The notes under the pieces were generated by a model that saw only the letters and a list, made by a program, of their open reading frames with translations, had not been told where the DNA came from and ran no database searches. A DNA stretch of 64,000 nucleotides from Owenia fusiformis (Eukaryota; Annelida; Polychaeta; Sabellida; Oweniidae), in assembly GCA_903813345.2 (NCBI GenBank), contig CAIIXF020000011.1, positions 34,526,166 through 34,590,165 of the forward strand. The letters run 5' to 3'. Below are positions 48,112 to 61,218 of the stretch, piece by piece. The stretch's first letter is position 1; the number at the start of each line of letters is the position of its first letter. The position numbers were made by a program, and so were the translations under genes.

Positions 48112-49400
48112 CAGCAGGATATTGCTAGAATACTAAAGCCAGAAGGTAACGGTCATCACTGCATCCTGGTATTGACCATTTTTGATTTATGATGTGGAAA
48201 TCGTTTGCATTCATCTTTTGAAAGAAAGCTTCCAGCTGTACTCATTATTCAAACCCCTATTTCACGGGGTGGAAGCGGAATATCTGTCTGCTATGGGATC
48301 AAGTTATTTCTGTTAAAATGCTAAGAAACCCTCAGAATATATTTTGACTCAAATATTTCGTTACACCAAAGAAAATAAACTACTAGTACTCCAACGATGA
48401 TTTTATCAATTGTGGATAAACTACTTTTTTTGAATATGCATTCTATATTTTTTGAACCTAGAACCCTCATCCTTTTCAATATTCCAAGTTGGCATTTGAG
48501 TGAAAACTATAGAATCAAACAAAATGGCAAGGGAGGTACTTATGCAGGTCAAAATATCAACAGGTCGAACCTTGCAAAAACCTGCAAAAAGTTTCTTGTT
48601 GACTCTCTTTTACAGTACAAAATCTATGATGTAATCATTTAATGCACCCATGGCTTTGGTCTTTCTATCAGAGCCTCTGAATTCGGCCTCGCGCCTTCAT
48701 ACAAAATCTGATACAAGCCATTCGTTCATTCCCGTGCCTTAGTAACAGATAGCGGAACGTTCTTAATAAAATAACTCACTGGTAAAGCAAAACATGGATA
48801 GATACCTCTCTGATAGTAAATATTGTCAAAGATGCCCTATAGGATTTGGTACTGACGCTGTCATACTAATGACATTAGCATACTACTATTAGAATACTAC
48901 ACAATGATGTGATGTTTTAATTGACATTCAGGTTCCTTACATCTTTTTTGATCTTAATGTGGAATAACAACTGATAAGATTACTAGTTAATTACGCTAGA
49001 AACTAACATTTTGTATTCGAAGCATGTTTTGAAATTCATTATATGAAGACGGTCTTGGTGTGATGGGAGGTGATTTCCATTCTTGAACTATATACAGATA
49101 TACAATAACGTTTCTGCTCAGTTGACCATACACTGTATACTCTGAATTAATACGCTGAAAAAGTCTAAGCGTATGAAATGAGTCCCGGGAAAATGGGATT
49201 TGGCTCAGATGCTCAGGATGAGATCTGTTATACGAGTGAGCTATCAACATGGATAGAGATAACAGAAGTTCAATTGAATATATCACCGGGATAATGAGAG
49301 TGTTGTGTTTTTGAAACCAGTCATCATAACAAGAAATTGTATGGGCCCTTACGATGCTGAAACTGAGTTCAACATTTTTTATTCTACCGTTCATTACCAA

Positions 49401-49656
49401 GGAGGATTGGCAGCCATTATTCAAACTCGATACTACGTTCCCTGTAGTTGAACAATTTAATAAAAATATTTCTATAAGGTTCTCTTTCGACCAAGTTTAT
49501 CGTTAATTTGAAAGATGGTCATTACAAATATTTTCGTGGTATTCAAGCTTCCTCAGCAGTTATAGTCTTCAAAATATGAGTGATATTGATACCAAACTGG
49601 TCTTCGCCGGGCAACGGAGTATCGAGTTTGAATAACGGCTTCCAAGTGAATCCTCC
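49401..49656. mobile_element. MITE with GGAGGATT ends, about 256 bp
   Basis: GGAGGATTGG...CATTATTCAAACTCGATACT at the left is matched in reverse complement by ...AGTATCGAGTTTGAATAACGGC...AATCCTCC at the right over about 45 bp with a small indel. The ATG of a 142-codon minus-strand open frame (48996-49424) lies in this element, which argues against that frame. Confidence 0.7.
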
Positions 49657-49897
49657 ATGGTCCATTAATATAAAATGAAAAGGAAAACAAAGATATACAA
49701 ATACATATACAATCAAGAATTCAAAATAATGGTTAGTTTATACTTTTTAATTCTATGTTATTCAACGTAACAGATAATGTACAGGGGGTTCTTGGTCAAA
49801 TCTCTTGACGAGACCCATTATGATCTGTAACCTTGGATGAAGAACTACCTCTTGAGTATAACCAAATGAAATCAAGCATGATATAGCCTACTGACAC

Positions 49898-49967
49898 ATC
49901 TTCGTTCACTCGGCTCCCGTCGGTCAGATGAACGCAGTGAAGACCGAGCGTGCGAAGATGGCCTACA
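49898..49967. repeat. Short imperfect hairpin
   Basis: CATCTTCG and CGAAGATG form outer arms, GCTCCCGTCGGTC and GACCGAGC inner ones. Probably a fragment of a dispersed element. Confidence 0.4.
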
Positions 49968-50157
49968 CATTATTTAGATAAAATCTATCAAATTGTGCAT
50001 TTGCAAAGAATGCGTTTGACTTGGCAATCTTTCAGTTGAGATTCGTCACAGAGTTCCGATGAAATCCATATTGCATGGATTTCTTTTAAAGGTCAATGTT
50101 CATAGTTGAACTGTTAGCACTAAACGTCAAATTTACATGGTATGACACACATATGAT

Positions 50158-53100
50158 TTATCCATATGTCTCGGCCTCTTTGACAGATTCATCAGGCTTA
50201 TTGGGTTTCGCGGGTTCGACAGGTTTGGCTTCCTCAGTTGTTGCGGGTAAAGTTGTGGGTATCTCGTGTACAGCAGGAAGACTGCATACTTTGGTTTTAT
50301 CATCAAAGTCGGTGTTATATGGGCATTTAAAGTAAAATGGCTTGCAACAAGCACATGTATTTCCTTCACTGTCACTATCGCAACCACATTGGATAAAATG
50401 ATTGTCACGCGTGATGTCATCAAACAATCCACTGGGGTTGTTGGCACAGGCGTCCTTTTTGGCACATGGATCTGAAATATCGTTAATGTTATGAACCATG
50501 TATTTGTTATGCACTATGTCAAATGTATCATGGTAATTTGATTTCACTTTTTATTAGTTCAGATATAACCATACAATACAATTCTTTAATCGTCAAAAGC
50601 CATTGGAAAAGAATGATCCCTTTTTGATCCCCATTTTGATCCATATTGATTGAAAATTCCCATTGTGGGCAACTAAGGCTTGATCTTGGAAACTATGGTA
50701 ACTTACTGTATGGTTTTGGGGGAGGGGGGACTCCACATCTGTCCAGGTCTCCTAAGGCACCAGTATTACACAGGTCTCCATTACAGAAGAACCAGAGGGC
50801 CTTAGACTCTCCATAACCCTGGTATTCACAATTTGTGGTCACATCTATACCCCAAGGTAGTTTCTTCTCATCAGCACACCCTCTGTACACCACTGAAATA
50901 CAAACAATGGTGTTTGAAATTATCTCTGAGAATGAATTTAGAGGCCATTTAAGAAATTCTCTCTTGGAAAGAAATTGCAATGAAATATCATTTTAATATG
51001 ACCAAAGTTGGAAAAGATACATTCAAGTTCATTAGTTAATACAGGGACTGTGAACAAAGCGGTTAGATTGAAAGAAAAACGTTCTCGAAAAGTGGTCTAA
51101 ATGGTAAATAAAGCCCATAAAATATAGACAAAATTGTAATTATTACATTTGTACAAGTCAACTATGCCAAAATTTTGAATCAAGTGGACACATTGAAAGT
51201 TCCTTCTCTAGGAAAAGTCCTATTATGCCCATATGGCATCACTATACAAACAACAAAATCTGACAACCGATATTTGAGTTATTCCTAAACTAGTATACTC
51301 ACATCCATTAGGGTCTCGTCTAATGAAGCATCTACCAGATTGACAGGCCCACTTGTCGAGAAAATCTCCATCTTCTTCTTGGGTGAGTGAGCATTTAGAA
51401 AAGCCTGCATTAGCCCCTACAGCCTTCCAGAAAGTCACGTGTTTGGTAAAGCCTGTTGGGGCATAATTGCAGTCATAGCATCTGTCTACTGTAAAACAGT
51501 AATAAATATAACTACTTTAAATATATTAAGTACAAGTACAACAAGGTATTAATATGCAAAATGTCACCATCTAGCATTTGTCACAGACGCCGACCTCCAA
51601 ACAACAACCGCCGAATACCGGACGCTGAACACCGACCGCCTTAACATCGTCCAAAAAGTTAGAGACTGTAACAATAGGTCACCACTTGCATAAAATTTGG
51701 AGAAATCCATTCTTGAAAATACAATTAAAATTGAAAAATAAATGAACCGAATGACAGGTTTCAAAACAATGATCTAACATATGAAGGAACAATTAGTACA
51801 TTATGTAAAGAGAATTATACGTTCTTGTCGTGCTTATTTTCTGAAATTAAAAAGTACCATATATCTGGCAGTAAATTGATTTAGATGGTCATCTATCTAT
51901 CTAACAACAGATTTGGGGCATCACTTAACCAAGACTGATGCCGTGTTACATTTTGTTAAAATTAAGTCGACTGGAAACATTTTAATCTAAGCTTGGGTTT
52001 GGAAAGGGATTGGATATCACTCTATCGATGACATAAAATACAATAATACCTCGAGACTTCCATAATATCAGTATAATGATGATGGCATGTAGAGAGATAT
52101 TGTTTTTGAAAATATGAAAAATCTAAGATTCGTTGGATTTAATGAACTCGATGGTGTAACCGATGACAATGAATGTCGTTTCCGTAGCATTTCCTTCAAG
52201 ATGGCGGAAAGATGCGCATTTTACATTTTGCTGCCTCTTGGTCAGTTTGGTAATAACTTCCTATATTCCCAAGTGCCATAATGACCGTTTTTTAAGATAC
52301 ATCATTTTATTAGTTATATAACCATTATCATCTCAAAACTGAAAATGACAGATACCGTATAGTGGTGATTCTACAAACTCGTTGAGTTGCTGAAAATAAA
52401 GCAACATTTATTTGTCGATCCAATTTACCTATAATCCGACTAGCTATATGTGAACCCAGAGCAGGTATAATCATCGAACGGCATACTATTCTAGTATCTA
52501 ACTGTAATAACTAGAGAAAGGATGTCTTGTATTGTTTTTCCAAATGCCATTGTCAAGTCTCACTCGTGACATCTAAATTCATGTTCCGTTCCAATAACAA
52601 TAATATGTTGACTTTTTAATAACTCAAATAAATTGACAATAAATTTTATCAATGTGCCTTTTCTCCAAAAATTATATGCAAAATTGCCTATATTTTCTCA
52701 TAAATTTTTTCTAGTAAACTATAAATAATAGACTAGAAACAGTGTAATATTTTTGTATTGCCTTAACGGGAGTTTATCTTCTGTGCCCTTCCCATCTTTA
52801 CTAGAAGCTCCTATGGCAAGGCTGAAAATACTTGTAAGCATATATCTGAAAGTATTGCGTATTTTGAATGTCATTTGGAAGCTGATGCCATTTAAATGAT
52901 CGTGATTATCATTGCAAAAGCATCATCGCATCGTATTTTTTCTGCACAGCCCCACGTAATGTATGCACAATGTTGCAACCATGTTAAGACACATAAGCCT
53001 ACCTTACTACAGGGTGCTTATATTTTTGGGTAAAAATGAGAAATTTCACAATTAAAGGTATAGACTGAGAAGAATGAGTTAAGGTAGGGAAAGTATAATG

Positions 53101-56100
53101 AGTTATTTGACCAATTAAGGTAAATAGAGTGGTATGATTAATCCGACTAAGGCAGAGGAGAATGAGTGATCTGACTAATTAAGGTAGGCAGAGTAGAATG
53201 ATTAATATGACTAATTAACGTTGGCAGAGTAGAATGATTAATATGACTTATGAAAGTAGGGAGAGAAAATGAGTAATCTTGCAATTAAGGTAGGCAGAGA
53301 AGAAAGAGTAATCTCACTAATTAATATATAAACGTTGGCAGAGTAGAACGCGTAATCCGACTAATTAATATATTAACGTTGACAGAGTAGAATGCGTAAT
53401 CTCAATAATTAATATATTAACGTTGGCAGAGTAGAACGCGTAATCTGACTAATTAACATATTAACGTTGACAGAGTAGAACGCGTAATCTGACTAATTAA
53501 TAGATTAACGTTGACAGAGTAGAACGCGTAATCTGACTAATTAATATATTAACGTTGGCAGAGTAGAACGCGTAATCTGACTAATTAGTATATTAACGTT
53601 GACAGAGTAGAACGCGTAATCTGACTAATTAATATATTAACGTTGACAGAGTAGAACGTGTAATCTGACTAATTAATATATTAACGTTGACAGAGTAGAA
53701 CGCGTAATCTGACTAATTAATATATAAACGTTGGCAGAGTAGAACGTGTAATCTGACTAATTAATATATAAACGTAGGCAGAGTAGAACGCGTAATCTGA
53801 CTAATTAATATATAAACGTTGGCAGAGTAGAACGTGTAATCTGACTAATTAATATATAAACGTTGACAGAGTAGAATGCGTAATCTCAATAATTAATATA
53901 TTAACGTTGACAGAGTAGAACGCGTAATCTGACTAATTAATATATAAACGTTGACAGAGTAGAACGCGTAATCTGACTAATTAATATATAAACGTTGGCA
54001 GAGTAGAACGTGTAATCTGACTAATTAATATATAAACGTTGACAGAGTAGAACGCGTAATCTGACTAATTAATATATTAACGTTGACAGAGTAGAACGCG
54101 TAATCTGACTAATTAATATATTAACGTTGACAGAGTAGAACGCGTAATCTGACTAATTAATATATAAACGTTGACAGAGTAGAACGCGTAATCTGACTAA
54201 TTAATATATTAACGTTGACAGAGTAGAACGCGTAATCTGACTAATTAATATATTAACGTTGACAGAGTAGAACGCGTAATCTGACTAATTAATATATAAA
54301 CGTTGGCAGAGTAGAACGTGTAATCTGACTAATTAATATATAAACGTTGACAGAGTAGAACGCGTAATCTGACTAATTAATATATTAACGTTGACAGAGT
54401 AGAACGCGTAATCTGACTAATTAATATATTAACGTTGGCAGAGTAGAACGCGTAATCTGACTAATTAATATATAAACGTTGACAGAGTAGAACGCGTAAT
54501 CTGACTAATTAATATATAAACGTTGGCAGAGTAGAACGTGTAATCTGACTAATTAATATATAAACGTTGACAGAGTAGAACGCGTAATCTGACTAATTAA
54601 TGTATTAACGTTGGCAGAGTAGAACGCGTAATCTGACTAATTAATGTATTAACGTTGGCAGAGTAGAACGCGTAATCTGACTAATTATTAATATATTAAC
54701 GTTGGCAGAGTAGAACGCGTAATCTGACTAATTATTAATATATTAACGTTGGCAGAGTAGAACGCGTAATCTGACTAATTAATATAATAACGTTGACAGA
54801 GTAGAACGCGTAATCTGACTAATTAATATATTAACGTTGACAGAGTAGTGCGCGTAATCTGACTAATTAATATATTAACGTTGGCAGAGTAGAACGCGTA
54901 ATCTGACTAATTATTAATATATTAACGTTGGCAGAGTAGAACGCGTAATCTGACTAATTAATATATTAACGTTGGCAGAGTAGAACGCGTAATCTGACTA
55001 ATTAATATAATAACGTTGACAGAGTAGAACGCGTAATCTGACTAATTAATATATTAACGTTGACAGAGTAGTGCGCGTAATCTGACTAATTAATATATTA
55101 ACGTTGGCAGAGTAGAACGCGTAATCTGACTAATTATTAATATATTAACGTTGGCAGAGTAGAACACGTAATCTGACTAATTATTAATATATTAACGTTG
55201 GCAGAGTAGAACGCGTAATCTGACTAATTAATATATTAACGTTGACAGAGTAGAACGCGTAATCTGACTAATTAATATATTAACGTTGGCAGAGTAGAAC
55301 GCGTAATCTGACTAATTAATATATTAACGTTGACAGAGTAGAACGCGTAATCTGACTAATTAATATATTAACGTTGACAGAGTAGAACGCGTAATCTGAC
55401 TAATTAATATATTAACGTTGGCAGAGTAGAACGCATAATCTGACTAATTAATATATTAACGTTGACAGAGTAGAACGCGTAATCTGACTAATTAATATAT
55501 TAACGTTGGCAGAGTAGAACGCGTAATCTGACTAATTAATATATTAACGTTGACAGAGTAGAACGCGTAATCTGACTAATTAATATATTAACGTTGACAG
55601 AGTAGAACGCGTAATCTGACTAATTAATATATTAACGTTGACAGAGTAGAACGCGTAATCTGACTAATTAATATATTAACGTTGACAGAGTAGAACGCGT
55701 AATCTGACTAATTAATATATTAACGTTGGCAGAGTAGAACGCGTAATCTGACTAATTAATATATTAACGTTGACAGAGTAGAACGCGTAATCTGACTAAT
55801 TAATATATTAACGTTGACAGAGTAGAACGCGTAATCTGACTAATTAATATATTAACGTTGGCAGAGTAGAACGCGTAATCTGACTAATTAATATATTAAC
55901 GTTGGCAGAGTAGAACGCGTAATCTGACTAATTAATATATTAACGTTGACAGAGTAGAACGCGTAATCTGACTAATTAATATATTAACGTTGGCAGAGTA
56001 GAACGCGTAATCTGACTAATTAATATATTAACGTTGACAAAGGTGGACATAGAACAATGAGTAATCTGGAGAATGGGGATAGATAGGGTAAATACTGTAA

Positions 56101-56569
56101 ATCTGGCTAATGAAGAAAAGATGTAAGAAATGTAAAATGATCTTTGAAACATATTAAATTAAAACTAAAAAGCTAAAATAATATAATTTGTCATTAATTA
56201 GGTAAAAACTATAAATCATAATAAAATATTTGTTCACCACACGTGCGTTGGTACTTAGTTAAAACTTTTGCAAATACTGAATATCTTCGAATATATTAAG
56301 AGATGAACTCCATAAAAACTGTACAACTGTGTTCAGTGAATACCTTAACACATTGCTACACTTTAACAAATGAATTTGAATTTCTGTTACAGTATTGTTA
56401 AAAAAGATATATCATACTGCAAAAAATAAATAAAAGTAAAATAATCATAAATCATTATTACTTAAAACAACATTTAGATGTTGAATTGTTTCGTTTCTTT
56501 ACCTTTTTCAACGGCGAATCCATATGCTGATACTACAATACAAGCAGCCAATAAAATCCTGTTCAACAT
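50158..56569 (-). CDS. Secreted Ly6/LU plus CBM14 chitin-binding protein
   Basis: Exons 56503-56569, 51303-51488, 50707-50892 and 50158-50471 join in phase 1 at GT-AG sites (GTGAGT, GTAAGT donors) to give 250 residues. Residues 1-18 or so are a signal peptide (MLNRILLAACIVVSAYG). Residues 26-127 form a Ly6/uPAR-like region: C-x2-C at its start (26, 29), further cysteines at 55, 71, 76, 90, 106, 121, 126, and the closing signature C-x2-D-L-C-N (121-127). The usual second cysteine before it is Phe120, leaving an odd count of nine. A proline stretch (PPPPKP) links to residues 149-209, with cysteines and aromatic spacing (HFIQC, FKCP, FDDKTKVC) of a CBM14/peritrophin-A chitin-binding domain. The tail (210-250) is Pro/Glu/Lys/Thr-rich, with no GPI-type hydrophobic end. 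It is probably an extracellular matrix or cuticle/shell protein. Intron 1 (5.0 kb) holds a 3-kb minisatellite. Confidence 0.85.
51550..51697 (+). repeat. Dispersed repeat family A, copy 3
   Basis: TGCAAAATGTCACCATC at the start and AGTTAGAGACTGTAACAATAG towards the end, with a centre of repeated CCGACC/CCGAAT motifs. Intron 1 of the LU/CBM14 gene, just upstream of exon 2 in the transcript. Confidence 0.65.
51700..53000. other. Intron of the LU/CBM14 gene, nothing recognised
   Basis: AT-rich intron sequence, no exon or complete element seen. Confidence 0.4.
53040..56040. repeat. 44-bp minisatellite, over 60 copies
   Basis: The unit is GTAGAACGCGTAATCTGACT followed by AATTAATATATTAACGTTGA and CAGA. 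It begins as degenerate units near 53040 and is highly uniform from about 53400. Variation is confined mainly to GTTGACA/GTTGGCA, ATTAAC/ATAAAC, CGCGT/CGTGT and a TTA insertion shared by neighbouring copies, implying recent block duplications. Every unit carries the palindrome TTAATATATTAA, and most also carry ACGCGT. Located in intron 1 of the LU/CBM14 gene. Confidence 0.97.
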
Positions 56570-57310
56570 TTTGCCCCGAAAGTCTGCGCTGTTCCCGAGT
56601 GTCCAAAATGGGGTTGAGAGGAGGTTACTAGAGTAATAATATACCAACTCATGTTTACACTTTGGTTTTATACTCTACATGGTATTCTAGTCATTTTCCT
56701 ACAATGTACCAGCTTGTTTTTAACTCTACATAAACTGTACATGCTTGGTTTGACTGGTATGACAATATGGGACATAGAGCTATTACGGGGGACTTCAAAT
56801 TAGGCGGAGAATGTAGACCTACTAGGGATACACCTGTATATAGATATACTAGTTATACAATTATGGATGTGCTGTACATGTCCATAATTTGGATTCACGT
56901 TGCTTGACCATAAAAAATTTCAATGTCGAAATCCACACAAGTACGATTTAGTTTGAATGCTTGTTTGAATCAATTTAGTCTTTAAATATTTCCAATGGTG
57001 TACATTAATATGCCCGCAGAGAAAATGGTGATTCTATTCTGTGAATAGTTCAGTAAATGACCATATTAGGAAACGCATGACATAATATAATGGAAATACA
57101 TTAATTGGCAAAAATAGATTTCCATACACCATTCTACTTCCACAAACTACAAATATAGAACAATTAACAATTAGACACATCGAACAAAGAGACGGACTCA
57201 GCTTCCATCATTAAGTATAAAAATCATGTAGTCTGAAGCTATCCACCATTTTTATCATCCTAATTCCGAGAGCAGATTTTCGAGACAGACATGAAAATTG
57301 ACTAGAAAGC

Positions 57311-57411
57311 AAAGGGGGGGGGGGGTTTAAAATCCATTTAAAACAAATTGGGGTCATTTTTTAATATAAACGCCAATCCAGAGGTCCATCTTTCAACCCC
57401 CCCCCCCCCAC
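57311..57411. repeat. G-run and C-run pair
   Basis: A run of about 13 G at 57313-57325 and one of about 13 C at 57397-57409, separated by about 70 bases, could pair as an imperfect hairpin. Probably the remains of a repeat like the one at 20540. Confidence 0.5.
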
Positions 57412-58640
57412 CCTCTTGTCCACCAGTGAACGCAGATAGCCAAGGAATCTTTAGATTGGATATCAATAAAAAAATATATATACATATCAATAATATTACT
57501 TTTATTCCTATCTCTACAAAGTATGCCTTAATTGCATTCAAAGCAAGTTTTATTTTCAAGTTCTTGGCCTAATAGTCACAAATTGAGAGCTTCAAATGAC
57601 CCTGACTGAAACGCGAAACACTATTTTTCATAATAAGAATAGGGCTTTTCTACAGAACAATGCATTAGCCAGAAGTGAAATCTGATTCCATAATATCAAC
57701 ACTATGAAAAAATAAAGATTTCGCGGGTTATTTCATTAGATTTAATGTGCTCGTAATTCCTGAAATCTGACTCAGAAAGCGGACAATGGGAGAATAAGGG
57801 ATACTTCTTATGAATTAAGACGATCTTTTACTTAAATAAATCTGATCCCGATCTGTGGAAGGAATTCGAATATCTTATGGGATCCGATATTGGACTGATG
57901 AAATAGATGAGTTATCCAAGCATCTATGTGAATTTATTATTTTTTGATTGGATTATTCCCAGCAATTAAACGATTGGTTTCGATGTTTCAAATTAGAAGC
58001 AAAAAGATAGTGAAAAACACTTAAAACAGCGACTTCATGGACCAATCTGAAACGCATTATAATGACTGAGATCTAAATCTTAATACCTTTGGTTTGACAA
58101 TAATAAACATAATACGCTTTGAAAATCAAAGTATAAAATCAAAAATATGATATATCCGATTATTACTAAAGTTTCTTCGACTTAAATAAAATAAAAACAT
58201 ACTTTTTAAAATATGAGCAATCTACTTTATGATATTTTTAAGCTTTCATATTTATAGCAAATGATTATTCCAAAGTTATGGTGCAAATTGAAAAAATCAA
58301 CAAAATGCAATTGCAATTGATGAGTAACCTTGAGCCATCCTATGAACTTAGGCTAAGAGAAAAGACCTCCAAGGGCCCACATATTACCGGGCTATTAAAC
58401 ACATCTGTGCGAAATGAACATGTGCCTGCACACTTTACATTTAATACATTACATGGATACTGAGTGTTACTGACAAATACACACTTTACATCTAATAGAA
58501 CATACCAAGGACCCTAAAATATTGAGAGCGTTGTAGTTTGGAATCAAAGGATGTCCAATGTAATTAATTCAGTATAAAATTATTGTAATTTAATGAAGGT
58601 TGTAAATAAAATAAAAGATAAAAGTAACAGGCTACAAAAT

Positions 58641-58752
58641 GATTACAAGGGTTAAAATATGAAATATGGAATAAGAGGGGTAAAAATATGAAATAAGGAA
58701 AATGAGGGGTAAATCTAGCAATGTGGAAAATGAAGGGTAAAATATGAAATGT
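58641..58752. repeat. Short degenerate tandem repeat, about 32 bp
   Basis: Three to four copies of AGGGGTAAAAATATGAAATA-like units with substitutions. Confidence 0.55.
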
Positions 58753-59094
58753 AGAGCTTGAAATATTTAACACAAGTGGTAACAGGAGCTTTTTAGCAAA
58801 AACGTAAAATGGTGGACACTGGTTCTAAATGGCCTCCAATTTTCAGATCTGGCTGTAAAATTAACACTACATAAAATGGCTGCCATGTTGAAACGACAGA
58901 TGGAGATGTTCCCTATAACCTTCTTGGAACAAAGGGGCTTAAAATACAACTACATATTTGTCACTGATCTTTATACTGTACATCAACATGCTTTTGAAAT
59001 ACAGATATCGTATTTCAATCTTAATGCCATTGGTATAGTGGAAAATTATTTTTGTTAATAACTATCACTAAAGAGATATAATTATCGAAGTTCG

Positions 59095-59465
59095 TAGGGA
59101 TAAAGAAAAGCCGTCCGTCCCTTTGTTCGTGTGTCCGGGCAATAACTCAAATATCCCCTGACAAATTTGGTTCAAGTTTATAGACTTATGCCTTATGGTT
59201 GTAGGACCTCTGCTCAATAACGAATTTCAATAAGGCCACTCAATTCAAAATGGCCGCCGTTTTTCGTAAATGATACTTCAAATACAGCTTGACGGATTTG
59301 GTTCAAATTTTATGTGCTTTTGAAGATGGCTCCCGATTTCAAAATGGCCACCATTTTGCGTAAAGGAACACAATCTTTGATGACTCAAATACCAGTTGAC
59401 GGTTTTGATTCAAATCTTATATGGGTGGGATTTGCTACTCCGTGGAGTTGGTGTTTTCTAGTTGA
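59095..59465. repeat. Dispersed repeat fragment with internal repeats
   Basis: It starts near CGTCCGTCCCTTTGTTCGTG. Three related blocks inside carry CAAATTTGGTTCAA/GGATTTGGTTCAAATTTTAT and AAAATGGCCGCC/AAAATGGCCACC. Low-information dispersed repeat, class unknown. Confidence 0.45.
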
Positions 59466-59959
59466 CACTTATAATTGACATATGTTTGAAAAAAAGTAAT
59501 TTTTGTGGCGGTTACAAACACATATAACAGGAAACATTATCTGATTAAGGTAAACATTTTAATCCCGTGACAGATAATGTTCTACGTGACTGACATGTTT
59601 TGCTAAATGGGTATTGAAAAAAAGCAAATCTGTCTCATCATGTTACGCTATCATCGATACCATATGACCGGCATCTGACCAGCACGTGTTGAAGGATTTC
59701 TAGACAATGCACGGCAATTTTAGCTACAGGGTAGTTGTAATATATCACAGAGTTTCTCAAAAATGTAACAAGAACAAAACTATAAATTTTTAGGCATTTA
59801 TCCCTCGATTAATTTGGCACACGCAGATTTAAAATCCTTCCATGGTTGACTGCACAGGACAGAATTTATAAACTCATGTGAAATCTGACTTGCGTCATCT
59901 TTTTGACGCCATTGCAAATATGGAACAAAGGACAAACAATTTCTAAATGTCATATCTAT

Positions 59960-60310
59960 TGTTTTCCACTTTATCTAAAATGTTTTAATTTTTGAATACT
60001 TTTTGTAAAATCAATCAAATTTTCTTTGTACAACTATTAATACTGAGAGGTCTAAAAAAATGTTCGGAAAGATATTTTATTTCATTCTCAAGAATTGGTA
60101 GAAAGGAACGAAAAACAATTGTACTAAATAACAAAAAGTTTTAACAAAAACAGTTAATTAGATAAAATGTATATAAATAATTTTCGCATTAAATTGTTAG
60201 CAATCAGTCAGCATTACATAAAGGACCGTGTTTTTACAGAATGTTTTCAATATTTGGTTTAGGAGAAAAACATTGTTGAATTCAGTTCACCATAACGATA
60301 CCAATCCTTT
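59960..60310. mobile_element. Single-arm copy of the 24760 element, inverted
   Basis: The reverse complement of 24760-25080 is recognisable here, ending in CGATACCAATCCTTT-type sequence at about 60310. Only one terminal repeat was found, so the copy is partial. Confidence 0.7.
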
Positions 60311-60671
60311 GCTTGGTTATGAAACACAGTTATGTAAGGTTTTTTGATTAATGCTTAGGCCAATGTGAGACTGTCGGAAAATATATTCACCTCCGGACCT
60401 TTTGATCCACTGAGCTCAATTTATCATTTTTAAACCTGACTTTATTCTGAGTTATATTTTACCTCAGCACTTTGGCTTATTTATAGTAAATTGGACGGAA
60501 ATAATGATTCCGAGAATGTTGAATGCTGTCGTTGAGCCTATAATGTTTTAAAAGAAAATAACAATCATTGACTTGATATGAATCAGGGACCATACCAATA
60601 TGTTCCAAAATTTAGTATATATCATTTCTGACTGGACTGCATTTAAAAATCAAGGTATACGTACTTGCACA

Positions 60672-60795
60672 AGACAGTAACATGCAAAATGTCACCACCT
60701 GCCATTTGTTAAAGATGACGACTGCCATGCACCAAACACCAACTGCCAAACAATGTCCACAGAAAAGTTGGAGACTTCTGATAGAGACATTAATA
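60672..60795 (+). repeat. Dispersed repeat family A, copy 4
   Basis: ATGCAAAATGTCACCACCTG at the start, CCAAACACCAACTGCC centrally, and AAAAGTTGGAGAC near the end. Confidence 0.65.
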
Positions 60796-61142
60796 AAAAC
60801 AAAATGTTAAATATTGTTGACATGGTCCCTTATTATATATCATATTATTGTAGGCTACCTGTTGCTAATATTTGTTGATATTACCTTCAGAGGGAGAGCT
60901 AACATGGCTAAGGTAATTTTGTATTATTAAAACCTTTAAATAATAATTACTATATCACCCTGAGGATGAGAGCTATGGTGATTTGCTATTACTATCACTA
61001 ACAGGTGAAGGACTATGGACTATCCTTTGACATTTTTGCATTTGACCCATGACCCAACAGAGGGGAATGTGAAGTAACAGCTTGTAATCCCGACATACAC
61101 AAACACCAATGTAAAAATCATAATGCATTCACATTACCAGTG

Positions 61143-61210
61143 CATCCTTCTTCAAAGGACTTCATTTATGCTTAAATATATACTTGTAAAATACCCTTGC
61201 AGCAAGGATG
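61143..61210. mobile_element. 68-bp deletion derivative of the hAT-like MITE
   Basis: It consists of the first ~36 and last ~32 bases of the element at 34431-34998, one substitution apart on the left, joined directly. It is flanked by an exact 8-bp duplication TACCAGTG (61135-61142 and 61211-61218), different from that of the parent, so it inserted on its own. Confidence 0.85.
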
Positions 61211-61218
61211 TACCAGTG

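Noticed and set aside
48996-49424. 142-codon minus-strand open frame
   Set aside because: Its ATG lies in a MITE terminal repeat, it has no recognisable motif, and no splice context was found.
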